A stretch of DNA of 64,000 nt from Akebia trifoliata (lineage: Eukaryota; Streptophyta; Magnoliopsida; Ranunculales; Lardizabalaceae), in contig JADQWC010000730.1 of NCBI GenBank assembly GCA_017979445.1, forward strand, positions 1 to 64,000. The letters are read 5' to 3'. The number at the start of each line of letters is the position of its first letter. Within the stretch, counting starts at the first letter, position 1. Below are positions 33,090 through 43,402 of this stretch, one piece after another. The translations under genes were made by a program, and so were the position numbers. Below the pieces are notes generated by a model that saw only the letters and a list, made by a program, of their open reading frames with translations, did not search any database and was not told the DNA's origin.

Positions 33090-36000
33090 AACATGATGCA
33101 ATAGAAGTCCAAAACCCTAAGGATGGGTCAATTTTCAAATTTAATAGACAAATATTGAGGTTGTATCTAGAATACTCCATTCAAATATTGAGGTCCAAAT
33201 TGAAGATCTTATTTATCAAGATTAGAACTATTGTTTGTCTAGTTGAAGAAGTTAATCTTAGTGTTTCTAGGAGGAAACCTATGGTATTAGAGTTTTTAGA
33301 CAACCAATGATTTTTTTATATAATAAAGTAGTGTTTATTTTCTGATGAAAAATGGATTTCAGTGTTTTAAATTTTTTTAGGTCATTCCTACATTGGAGAT
33401 ACATTAAATCAGGTATTTTCTACCTTTTTCCTTATCTTTTCAGTTATGTCTAACTCCGCATCTCATGCATTCATTATAAAAATTAGAATATTTAGGAAAA
33501 TATTCAACTTGGGTATGAGAATTAGAATTTATTAAAATTTAAAAAATTATATAGTTTATTAAAATTTAAAAAATTAGAATTTCAATAATGATCCTTAAGA
33601 TTTAAGTCATTTCATTACTATTCACTTAGAGGATCTTTAAAAAAATTGCATATCTAAAAAATTTAATACGCATATTAGTTCTAAAAGTCTAAGTTGACTA
33701 GAATAGAGGGAAAACTAGATCTAATGAACTCTGACTTTCTTGTCCTTTGGTTGGCTGGTTAGGAGAAAAACATAACTAGGGATCTACATTTTGAATAATA
33801 ACCTTAACATTAGACTGGATACCTTAAAAATGGCAACCTGCTTCAAAAGTTAAATGAAAGAAAAAAAATGTGTCAAGAACAAAATTAAGAAGAAATTAAA
33901 GTATGGAATGGAAAAAGTAGTGAAAATATCCAAAATAAATAAAAATCAAATGAATGAAAAAGTCAAAAATTACCCAATGTGGCCAAATAATTTATGTTTC
34001 AATGGAGTGAAAGTCTTCAATGGTAAAAATGTGAGTAAACTAGAATATCACAAATCAAATTCCTTAGAGATATTAAAGTGAATATTTACACCTATCACTA
34101 CCTCATATAGGATACTAAGTTTGGAGCTAGATTTTAGGTTAACTCAATCATTTCAAGTAAATTGACTCTAGTTCTACCTTATTAAACTGAACTTCAAAGT
34201 CTTAGTCAGACTTTCACCATACACTCAAAGTCATAGTATTTCTACAATTCTTATAATGGATTTGATAATGGTTTAGACTATACTATTAAAAATAAATTAT
34301 TATTTTTCTGGTAGATTTAAGTTTAGTTTAATGCCTTCACATGCTAACTAACTTAGCTAAATTTTGATAAAAAATACCATGTATTGAATTGTTTGGGCGT
34401 ATTCACTATAAACCTTCACAAATCAAACTCATCCACTAGGGGTTTAAGGACTTGCTGTATTCGTTAAATGCAGCTAAGAGATCTAAAAAAGTGATATTTT
34501 TTATTGCTAATCTTTTATTTATTTTGAGGGATGTGTTAAGTGCTTAATAATGTGTATTCTCTCATTGCTTTTATAGAGTATTTAATCGTATTTTCTAGCC
34601 TAAAAGCTACAATTTCTTCATAAAATCATGCATAATAGTTTATTCATTATAATTTATATTTTACTTACTAATTGTATTTATTTTCATGGATTTCAATGAT
34701 TTAATTTTATATTCATTTCTTGTAGGTAAAATAGATGATAATTAAATAATCAAGTAATGAAAAAAGATCAAAGTCAAAGTTCAAGGTCAAAATCAAAGCA
34801 TAGTCCAAAAGAGTCGATAGTCGTAGATTGATAGAATCAAGTTATGAATCTTTCATGTCATACCATTTTGTCATAATTTTTAACTCACTTATAGAAATAA
34901 GGTAAGATTTAAGGATTAGTAAATTGATTTAATGAAGAACGTATTTGTATTTCACAAAACAAAGCTCATTTAAACTTTGAATTAGTTAAAATACATAACA
35001 AGTCACAAATTCCAAGTCTATCACGTTTTACCATTTTGGACGTAACTTTTGACTTGATTATTAAAATGGAGTATGGTTAATGGGGTTGAACTCTAATTGA
35101 TAGGGAAACATAATTTAACTTCTCGTAGAAGATCAAATTCAAACATAAAAATTACAAAACTATATTTTTAAATTAACCCTAAAAGGCCTTAACTTTCTAG
35201 TTTTTTGGTTTTCCTTTCTCTCTTTGATCCCTCTTTCCTGTCTTGTCCCCTCCTAAATTTTTTTTCTCTTTTTTTAGTTTTAGTTATTATTTTTTATAAA
35301 TTTGAATACAAGTATTTGTTCAAGATTTATTTCAGAGATCAATAAAAGATAAGTTATTTTTCCATCTATTTATTTATGGATTTTCTAGAATGAGTATTGG
35401 TTAATTTCCCAATCTAAGAAGATTGATATAGCCAAGATGTTTAATTAATTTTTTTTTTTTTAATTTTCTCTATGTTTTTCAAAGTTCTTAATTGATTTCT
35501 TTTCAACAATCCTTATTTCTAATTTTTTGTTATTTATTTATCCTTATTCCTCATCTCAGGTGTGATCCGTTACCATTGGAAAAAACTCATTATATTGGAT
35601 GCTCATTGTAATGTAGGATTATTGGGTAGTAATACTTTTGAAGAGAAGAAAATCTTACTCAATTCTTAGATCTATAAAAAATGTGGATTTATATTGTTAT
35701 ATTTTTTTAATCAAGAATCTTTGTCAGTTTCTTGATTTGACTTATCCAAAAATAACTTGAAAATAAATTTATTTAAATTAATTATTCTTTGTGAATTCAG
35801 TTTCTTTAAATATTTTTCAATTCAAATATTTTTTAGTTAATTTAATTAGTTTTTTGTTTAGTCTCCAAAATCACATAATTTTTCCTTTGGATTTCTAAAA
35901 TCTAGAATATTAGTCCCCCAATCCTTAGTGAAACAACCCTACTTTTTAATCTAAAGTAGGTTTTTAATTTTATATTTTTTTCTTGTCTTTTCTAGAAACA
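33090..36000 (+). mobile_element. 3' end of an Athila-type element (Athila-2)
   Basis: The segment aligns in order with the end of the Athila element at 59800-61220. It has a degraded integrase C-terminus (DGSIFKFNRQILRLYLE near 33125), the stretch ttggttggctggttag near 33740, tcatccactaggggttta and ttaaatgcag near 34430-34470, and then a purine-rich ttttgaggg next to a putative LTR start (TGTTAAG) at about 34534. The LTR is of a different family from the one at 61220. Its right end is not clear; a phrase like those near Athila LTR ends (ccttagtgaaacaaccctac) is at about 35920, so I set the limit at about 36000. Confidence 0.65.
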
Positions 36001-36835
36001 TCTTTACATGACGAACATCTGAAAACCTATGTCCCTTATATTTGAAGTCATAGTCCCTACATGTTTTAACTCTAGCTCCAAGAAAACACTAGTAGAAGGC
36101 CAGGGTGTCAATGGTTGAATGGTGTGAAAACTGTCAAGTCAATTTAGAGCAACCAGTACTCGTTGTCTAGTATTTGAAATGTAATTTTTTCTAATGGATT
36201 TTAAAGTGATTGCAATATCTTTCAAAGAGCAATAATTATTTTTAAGTGATCACATTTACTTTAAAAAGAGACTGTACTTGTTTTATTCGAGAAAAAATGA
36301 TCACTCCTTGTGGTTTATCAATCACTTCCCGTTCATTGGCTTTCTTCATTTACATTCACTTTTTTATTCCCACTCGCTTTGGTTCGTCTTCCCCGTCCAT
36401 CCATAATCTTAGTTTAAGTTTTTTTGCATTTTGTTTCTTTAGTGTTTCCTATGATTTGCTTCATTTTTTCGATCCCAAATAATTTATTATCACTTTTCCA
36501 CTCTCTAACGATCTTTTCTTACATTAACCAAGAACCCTAACCATGACTGCTCTCCATTTTTCCCTCATACCCTATATTGGTCCCTAAATCTTAAACCTAT
36601 GAACTTCAAACTACTCTTCCACCAATGATACCCAACTTTTACTATGGCTTACCTTGTTAACAATCAATGACTTCAAGTTTGACACCACCCACTGAGATTC
36701 GTGCACGGTTTGCTTGATTTTAAGGTAACACTAGAACACTACACGAAATAATTTATAGGGCTCATGGTTTTGAAGCCCTAGGAAGTCAAAACATGAATTT
36801 CACAAATTGGCAAGAGCTATTTGGGGGTTGTAAAG
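36001..36835. other. Unassigned sequence left of the chromovirus X1
   Basis: No LTR, domain or repeat recognised. The plus-strand open frame 36246-36482 (78 aa) starts in repeat-like sequence and has no recognisable motif. This is one of the few stretches that could be non-transposon DNA. A polypurine-like ttgggggttg lies just before the X1 LTR. Confidence 0.4.
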
Positions 36836-37246
36836 TGTAAAGGCCATGCACTACGACACCTAGAAATTAAGTGTAGCATGCCCGAAGTCACCTGAGAGCA
36901 CCACTGTAAATCCATGTAATATTTGTAAATCCATGCATATGGAGTTATGTTAGCCCCGTTCCAAGGCATATATATTAGCTTAATGGAATATTTGTAATAA
37001 AAGAGTATGATCGACCTCTACTTTTGATGTTTCCTTCTGAAAACCTAGGAAAAACTTATTGTAACATGTTACTCTATGTAATTGCATACTAGATCAACAA
37101 AATTGCCTCCGGGCTTTGCCTCTTGTTGCCCCTGTTCTCTTGTATTACTAGCTACATTTTGTGTGTGTGAGCTATTTGACAGGCTTGCTTGAGGATTATT
37201 ACTCCAAATGCCACACAACCTCATTTGAAAGAACACGGTCATGATA
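36836..37246 (+). repeat. 5' LTR of X1 (about 411 bp)
   Basis: Starts TGTAAAGGCCATGCACTACG and ends just before the primer site at 37249. It is shorter than the LTR at 39496 because it lacks about 137 bp after aaaaacttatt. Confidence 0.8.
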
Positions 37247-37248
37247 GT

Positions 37249-37260
37249 TGGTATCAGAGC
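37249..37260 (+). other. Primer-binding site of X1 (initiator Met-tRNA type)
   Basis: TGGTATCAGAGC, the common plant Met-tRNA primer site, two bases after the LTR end. Confidence 0.9.
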
Positions 37261-37289
37261 CCAGCTCTTCTCCAATTCCATTTAGTTCA

Positions 37290-38500
37290 CTTGAACAATG
37301 GAAAGAGGAGAGAAAAATCTCGTGGACTAACCCGCTTTAGCTTCACCACCCCTAACGTACCAATAAGAAACGTATAGAGCTACTCAAAGCTCAGATGGCC
37401 TAGTTATTGGGTCTCGTTGTTGCCCAACTCGATGATTGCTAGGACACATTGCATAATGAATCCATGACCCTCAATGCCATATTGATTGACCTTGAGGAAG
37501 ATACCCGAGGATCCCTAGCACACCTAAAGGAATAGATCATGGAACTCCCTACCAAGGTGGTTTCCTGGTAAGAGTTGTTGGTAATAAACGACCTACTAGT
37601 AGTGAAACTCCTCCTTTGCGCATACAAGTCCCCAAGCCACGAACCTTTAATAGTGCTCATAAAGCGAAAGAGCTCGAAATTTTTTTGTTCCATATAGAGT
37701 AGTACTTTCATATTGTTTGCTCGAATTCTGAATAGGTAAAGGTCACCATGGCCTCCATGTATCTAACAGGTGATGCCAAACTATGGTGGTGTACCAAGTA
37801 CTTTGAAAGGGAAAATGACCAATATTCCATTGATACATGAGATGACTTCAAATGGGAGTTGAAAAATCAATTTCTACCAGAGAATGTATAGTTTGTTGCC
37901 CGTAGAAAATTAAGGCAACTCCGTCAGACAAGTACCGTGCACGATTACATCAAGCAATTTTCCACCTTGATGGTTGATATTCGTGACATGTTCAAGAAGG
38001 ACAAACTATGTTCAGTCCTAGAAGGGTTTAAGCTTTGGGTTCAAACTAAATTCTAAAGGCAATGTGTATAAGATATTACCTCTACTATTGCCACAGTTGA
38101 GCAGTTGACTAATTATATTCCCATGGATAGGGACAAAAATAAGGTACACCCTCAATCAAAGGTGTACTCCCAACAGCGTGAGCACATCAGAGAGTCTTCC
38201 AAAGGTAAGAATGGATGACCCAAACCCTATTCTATCCAGGGATCCTAACGGGATTTTTCCCTTTCAAAGAACATAGGTACCTCGCCTAATAATCTCCACA
38301 ATAAGTTTAAATGTATTTTGTGTCGTGGTCCTCATAAGCCATTCAAGTGCCTATAATGAGCCAAGTTGAACATACTATTAGCATCCCAGAGTGACCCTAT
38401 CCACCAAAGTACAAATAGGCAAGATGATGATGAATCTCCTCACATGGTAGCCTTGCATTTATTGAATGCACTCAAACATACCTTTGAGACTTAGAGTCAT
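37290..38500 (+). pseudogene. gag of X1
   Basis: Recognisable pieces are MASMYLTGDAKLWW from about 37749, a capsid phrase typical of plant chromoviruses, and the zinc knuckle CILCRGPHKPFKC near 38312-38350 with CX2CX3HX4C spacing. Many stops and frameshifts lie between, so no product is expected. The start is probably the ATG at 37299 (MERGEK). Confidence 0.8.
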
Positions 38501-38900
38501 CAATAGAAGGGTCTCATATATGTGAACATCGAAATTTGTGGTAAGAAGACCCAAACAATGGTTGATACAGGAACTACACACAACTTCATTTCCCCTATAG
38601 AGGCGAAGCGCCTCAATATTCAGTTCGAGAAAGATTATAGCAGCATTAAATCTATTAACTCCCAGGCCACTCCTATCCAGTTGTTGACCAAAACCATGTC
38701 CATCAAGATAGGCACATAAGGGGGTAAGCTTGACTTACTCGTAGTTCCACTCAATAAATTTAGAGTCATCATTGGGATAGACATCTTGCAACAAAAAATA
38801 ACCGTTCCAATGCCATTCGCCAATATACTAGGCATGCTAGATGAATGTCCAAACTTCATTCCCTTGTCCATAAGCAATAAAGAGGAAAATACGATCTGAA
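38501..38900 (+). pseudogene. Protease of X1
   Basis: The frame 38522-38719 reads MVDTGTTHNFISPIEAKRL. The DTG active-site Asp is at 38564-38566. After one stop the same frame continues with VVPLNKFRVIIGID and PMPFANILGMLDECPN to about 38877. It is the retropepsin-like domain of a chromovirus with one in-frame stop. Confidence 0.85.
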
Positions 38901-39480
38901 AGTTAGTTGAGAAGGTTTGCTAAGCTTTGGCAAGATAATAATGAAATTGCCCAGTCTTACGTTGAAAAAATGTCCAAGTAAATAAAAAAATAGGCTAATA
39001 AGCATTGTCGACCATATTCTTTCAAGGTTAGTAAGTTAGTCCTTTTCAAGAAAGATCAGTTGAGAAGGTTCAACCGAGTTCAACGAGCACACAGTGGCCT
39101 AATACAACGTTACGAAGGCCTAATGTTCATCCTCTCAAAAGTTGGCAAAGTTTTCTACAAGCTAAAGATACCACATTGGTTACGCAACATTAATCCTATC
39201 TTCCATGCTAGTTATCTCAAGTCATTTCATACAAATCCAGTAAACCCTACACATAGCATTCCAATACGTACACCTTCTCAATTAGGTGTTCAGTTATAAG
39301 ATAATCGTAGAGCGTCAAGTTAGTAGTAGTTCAAGCAAGTAGCAGCACATGGAGTACTTTATCAAGTGGAAAAGCATGCCAAAATGTGAAGCTACCTAGG
39401 AAAGTGGAGAGAACTTACTACCTTTCAAATAAAAGGTCGAAGAGTTTCTCAGGGACAATGTGACGAGGATGTCTACAAAA
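38901..39480 (+). pseudogene. Integrase C-terminus and chromodomain remnant of X1
   Basis: The frame 39060-39299 carries LIQRYEGLMFILSKVGKVFY and PIFHASYLKSFH, the C-terminal integrase part of chromoviruses. About 39345-39440 encodes YFIKWKSMPKCEAT, a stop in place of Trp, then ESGENLLPFK and VEEFL. This matches the chromodomain pattern of a hydrophobic IKW strand, ATWE and a C-terminal helix, which in related elements targets integration to marked chromatin. Stops break both parts. Confidence 0.75.
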
Positions 39481-39482
39481 TA

Positions 39483-39495
39483 GGTAGGGAGATAA
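39483..39495 (+). other. Polypurine tract of X1
   Basis: GGTAGGGAGATAA directly precedes the LTR start TGAAGGCC, the position expected for the plus-strand primer. Confidence 0.65.
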
Positions 39496-40031
39496 TGAAG
39501 GCCATGCACTACGACACTAAGAGTTAAGTGTAGCTCTCACTAGAGTCACCCGAAAACACCCACGTAAATCCAAGTAAGGCTCACATATGAAGCCATGTTA
39601 GCTTCGTGCTAGGGTATATCTGTTAGCTTAGTGGCATTTTCATAATAAAAGAGTATGACTGGCCTCTACTTTTGATGTTTCCTACTAGAAACCTAGGAAA
39701 AACTTATCGTACTCTTTGTAAGAAGGATGTCTTTGTGCCCAATTCCCAGCCTACACCAACATTGACCTTAAGCCTTCAACTAAGCTCCCTGGTGACCAGC
39801 GTGTACTAGATCACTAGTTAATTGTAACCACATTATTTGCTTTTGTAACGTGTTACTTCATCTAATTGCATATTATATCAACAATGTTGCCTTTAGGCTT
39901 TGCCACCTATTGTCCCTGTTCTTTTGTATTGCTAGCTATGTTTTGTGTGTTAGAGCTATTTGACGGGCTTGCTTGCAGACTATCACTCCAAGTACTACAT
40001 GACCGCACTTCAAAAGAACACGACCGTAACA
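39496..40031 (+). repeat. LTR shared by X1 (3') and X2 (5'), about 536 bp
   Basis: Starts TGAAGGCCATGCACTACG and ends CCGTAACA. It has a polypurine tract on its left and a primer-binding site on its right, so it serves both elements of the tandem. It contains about 137 bp that the 36836 LTR lacks. Confidence 0.82.
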
Positions 40032-40317
40032 ATTGGTACCAAAGCCCAGCTCTTCTCCAATTCTATTTAGCTCACTTGAATAATGGAAAGAGGAGAGAAA
40101 ATCCTCGTAGACCAACCCATTTCAGCACCACCACACCTATGTACCAACAAGAAATGTATAGAGCTACTCAAAACTCAGATGGCCTAGCTATTTGATCTCG
40201 TTGATGGTATTGTTCAACTAGGTAATTGCTAGGACACATTGCATAACGAATCTGTGACCATCAATGCTAAATTGATTGACCTTGAGGTGGATACCCGAGG
40301 ATCTTTAACACACCACC

Positions 40318-41662
40318 TAGTTATTACAGTCTAGGAACCGAACATTGACTTAAGATGGATAAAAATAACTAATCTACAAAAAGAAACTAAGTCCAAGGAT
40401 CATGTTACGGGGTTGGAAGGTGTTAAGCACCAATCCCGTCGGGCAAACGTCGGTCTCTACTGTTTCACAAGAAGATTACATTGCTAAAAGACCTAAAATA
40501 AATAAAAATAAATAAATAAGTAAAAAAAGAATACCTAGATGTTAACAATGATTTGTTCCCTCAGTACTAGCAAGGAGCGTCCTTATATGAGTTTCCTTGT
40601 TTTTCCTTCATCATTGAATCTGCTTCGGATCTCCAAGGTGAAGACCTCTTTCTTAGATCTGAGTATTTTCTAAAATTTTGATGGATTTCTAGGTGTTTTT
40701 AAGGGTTTTTGGATGTTTTTTGAGTAAAAGATAGGGCTTAGATGATAAGTAGGGAGTTAGGACTTCAAAATTAGGGTTTAGGAAAGGCTAAGGAGACTTT
40801 TTGACTTACTTTTTCTAGGGTTTATTCTGACTTACGAAATTGGATTGTAGAGACTCTCTATTTATAGAGTTTTTTAGGTAGAGTTAGTAATTTGATTAGT
40901 TTTCCTTTAGGATTTTAATTAGGATTTTGACTTTAGTCTTATGAGATTGACTTAATTTTTTTAGATTAGGATTTTTATTAGGGTTTTGACTTAACTCTTA
41001 TGAGATTGACTTGGTTTAGATTTTAAAATTAATTTTATTAAGATTTTATTTTACGTTAATTAATATTTTATTTATTAATTTCGAAATTAAAATTTTTAAA
41101 AATTAAAAATTATCGTTTTGCCTCCGAAGAGAACTTTTGCATTTCAAGTCAGTTTTCAATGTTTTGGGATGTTTTGAAATTGATTTTTTATAAAGAATTC
41201 AATGGGATTATTGGTTGGTGTTATTTATGAAATTTTTTGACGTGAAATGATTGTCAACCCTTATGAGGGGCATTTTCGTAATTTTGTCAAATTTGGTGAA
41301 AATTGGTGAAATAGTTTATTTGATTTCATTTTATTTTTTTATGTATTCGAATGAGTTTTGCCTAAGTGTAAGGGGGCTCTAAGGATGTTTTGATGTTAGG
41401 GGTATTTTGGTAATTTGGTCATTTTTTAGTGATTTTTATCATAAAGCTTCTTTTTGTCTGCAAGATGATTTCTATGTTTTTGGGGTTATATTTTGCTAGC
41501 TTTGCGTGATTTCTACAGTTTTGTTAGTTTGAGATACCTTATCTGAATTTCTGAAACAAATCTGATAACAAATAAAGCATTGGAATAACCATCCATCATT
41601 GGGAATCATTATGATTGGGTTGACGAGGTGATTAATCAGGCAAGTGCGAAAATGGGGTGTTT
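40318..41662 (-). repeat. Tat-type LTR inserted in X2 gag, truncated at its U5 end
   Basis: The right end reads aaaatggggtgtttaca, the U3 start of a minus-strand Tat LTR. The hairpin of Tat LTRs is at 40407-40439, only about 90 bp from the left edge compared with about 190 bp in the two complete LTRs, so roughly 100 bp of U5 is missing. The right third matches 51830-52178. Confidence 0.78.
40407..40439 (-). other. Conserved LTR hairpin, copy 3
   Basis: Plus strand: ACGGGGTTGG, loop AAGGTGTTAAGCA, CCAATCCCGT; 9 of 10 positions pair. The loop is identical to copy 1 and the stem is different in sequence. Confidence 0.75.
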
Positions 41663-42150
41663 ACACTTTTGTTCAAAGTAAATTCCAAAGGCAACATGTA
41701 CAAGATCTTACGTTTGCAATTACCACAGCTAAGCGGTTAGCTGATTATATTCCTAGTGATAGGGACAAAAAGAAGGTACACCCTCAATCAAAGGGGTACA
41801 CCCAGCAATGTGAACACACCCAAGAGTCCTCCAAAGGTAAGAATAGATGATCAAAATCCAATTTTATCGAGGGATCCTAGCAGGATTCCTCTCCTTCGAA
41901 GAACACAGGTACTTCGCCTAACAATCGTCACAACAAATTTAAATATATTTTATGCAGTGGTCCTCATAAGACATTCAAGTGCCTATAAAAAACCATGTAG
42001 AACGTACTATTAGCCTCCTAGAGTGACCCTAGTCACAAAAGTACAAATAGGCGAGATGAAGACGAGTCTCCTTACTTGGGAGCCTTACATTTGTTGAATG
42101 CGTTCAAACATACCTCTGAGACTTAGAGCCATCAATGGAAGGGTCTTATA

Positions 42151-42560
42151 TATGTAGACATCAAAATTTGTGGTAAGACACCTAGGAAATGGTTGATACA
42201 GGAGCTACACACAACTTCATTTCCCCAGTAGAGGCAAAACGCCTCAATATTCAGCTTAAAAAATATACTAGCTGCATGAAAGTTGTTAACTCCCAGGCCA
42301 CTCATATCCAAGGGTTGACCAAGGCCATGTCTATCAATATAAGCGCACATATAGGGGTAAGCTTGACTTGCTCATTGTTCCATTCGATAAATTTAGAGTC
42401 ATCATTGGGATAGACTTCTTACGACCAAAAATAACCGTTCCAATGCGATTCGCCAATATACTGGGCATGCTAGATGAATGTCCAAACTTCATTTCCGTGT
42501 CCACAATCAACAAAGAGGGAAAGATGATCTCAGCTTGTCAACTGAAAAAAAAAAAGTAAA
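42151..42560 (+). pseudogene. Protease of X2
   Basis: The frame from 42189 starts MVDTGATHNFISPVEAKRLN, with the catalytic Asp at 42195-42197. A one-frame shift leads to LIVPFDKFRVIIGIDFLRPK and PMRFANILGMLDECPN (42368-42559). It is closely related to the X1 protease. Confidence 0.85.
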
Positions 42561-42599
42561 CTTACCTTGCTACCTTACGAATTGAACCTAATGATTAAG

Positions 42600-43402
42600 A
42601 CCATAGTTCAACTTCCACTCTACTTCGACAGGTATTAAGAGAATTTGATAAGGTGATGCTGAATGAGCTTCTTAAGGCCTTACCTCTGCATAGGCCAATT
42701 GACCATCATATTGATCTAGTACTTGATAGCACAACTCCTACGATAGGGCATTATAAGATAAATCTTCTAGAACTAGTTGAGCTATGCGAGCAACTTGATG
42801 AACTTTTGGAGTTTATCAGACCTTTCAATGCACTGTATGGGACTCCTATTTTATTTTAAAAAATGTATGATGGACCATTGTGATTTTGTGTTGATTATCG
42901 AACGTTTAACAAGGTCACTGTTAAGACCAAGTATCCTATCCACTGATTGCCGACTTATTTGATTAACTTGGGGAAGTCAAGTACTTTTCAAAGTTGGATT
43001 TGAGATCAGGTTACTATCAAGTTGAGGTTGCAGAAAAAGATGAGCCGAAAACTACTTATTCTACTAGATGTGGTGCCTATGAGTACTTAGCTATGCCCTT
43101 CGGCTTAACCAATGCACCTGCCACATTTTGTACCTTGATTAATGACCCTTCAGATAGTACCTTGACAAGTTTATTGTGGTATATCTTGAAGATATTGTGG
43201 TGTATAGCTCTACTCTCGAAGAACATGTTTAGCATTTACGCAAGGTTTTCCAAGTGCTTCACAATAATCAGTTGTATGTCAAGCTAGAAAAGTACTTATT
43301 TGCTCAAGAATATATTATGTTTTTTGACCATACTATGAGAAATGGATAGATTCAGATGGATATGGAGAAAGTGCATGCTATTGATGAATGGAAGACCCCA
43401 TC
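42600..43402 (+). pseudogene. Reverse transcriptase of X2, left part
   Basis: ELLKALPLHRPIDHHIDLVL (42653 frame) is the entry to chromovirus [22 protein letters not shown] and [17 protein letters not shown] (42994-43140) are palm motifs. The catalytic box at 43182-43193 reads YLED, with the first Asp changed to Glu. The segment ends in MEKVHAIDEWKTPS at the insertion point of LTR copy D; the RNase H that follows resumes at 46579. Confidence 0.85.

Larger units (their letters stand above)
36836..40031 (+). mobile_element. Chromovirus X1: internally deleted Ty3/gypsy element
   Basis: LTRs at 36836-37246 and 39496-40031, a Met-tRNA primer site, gag, protease, then a jump straight to the integrase C-terminus and a chromodomain remnant. 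RT, RNase H and the integrase core are deleted at about 38900. The right LTR is followed at once by a second primer site and gag (X2), so X1 and X2 share this LTR. Confidence 0.85.
40046..42150 (+). pseudogene. gag of X2, interrupted and partly deleted
   Basis: The first part (40046-40317) matches X1 gag from 37261 to about 37510. After the inserted Tat LTR, gag resumes at 41663 (cttttgttcaaagtaaattc), matching X1 from about 38035. About 500 bp of gag, including the capsid segment, were lost at the insertion. The zinc knuckle near 41940-41990 reads YILCSGPHKTFKC, so its first Cys is Tyr. Confidence 0.78.

Noticed and set aside
36246..36482. Possible host gene of 78 aa
   Set aside because: No recognisable motif, no splice or start context I can support, and the region is flanked by retrotransposons; kept only as unassigned sequence.
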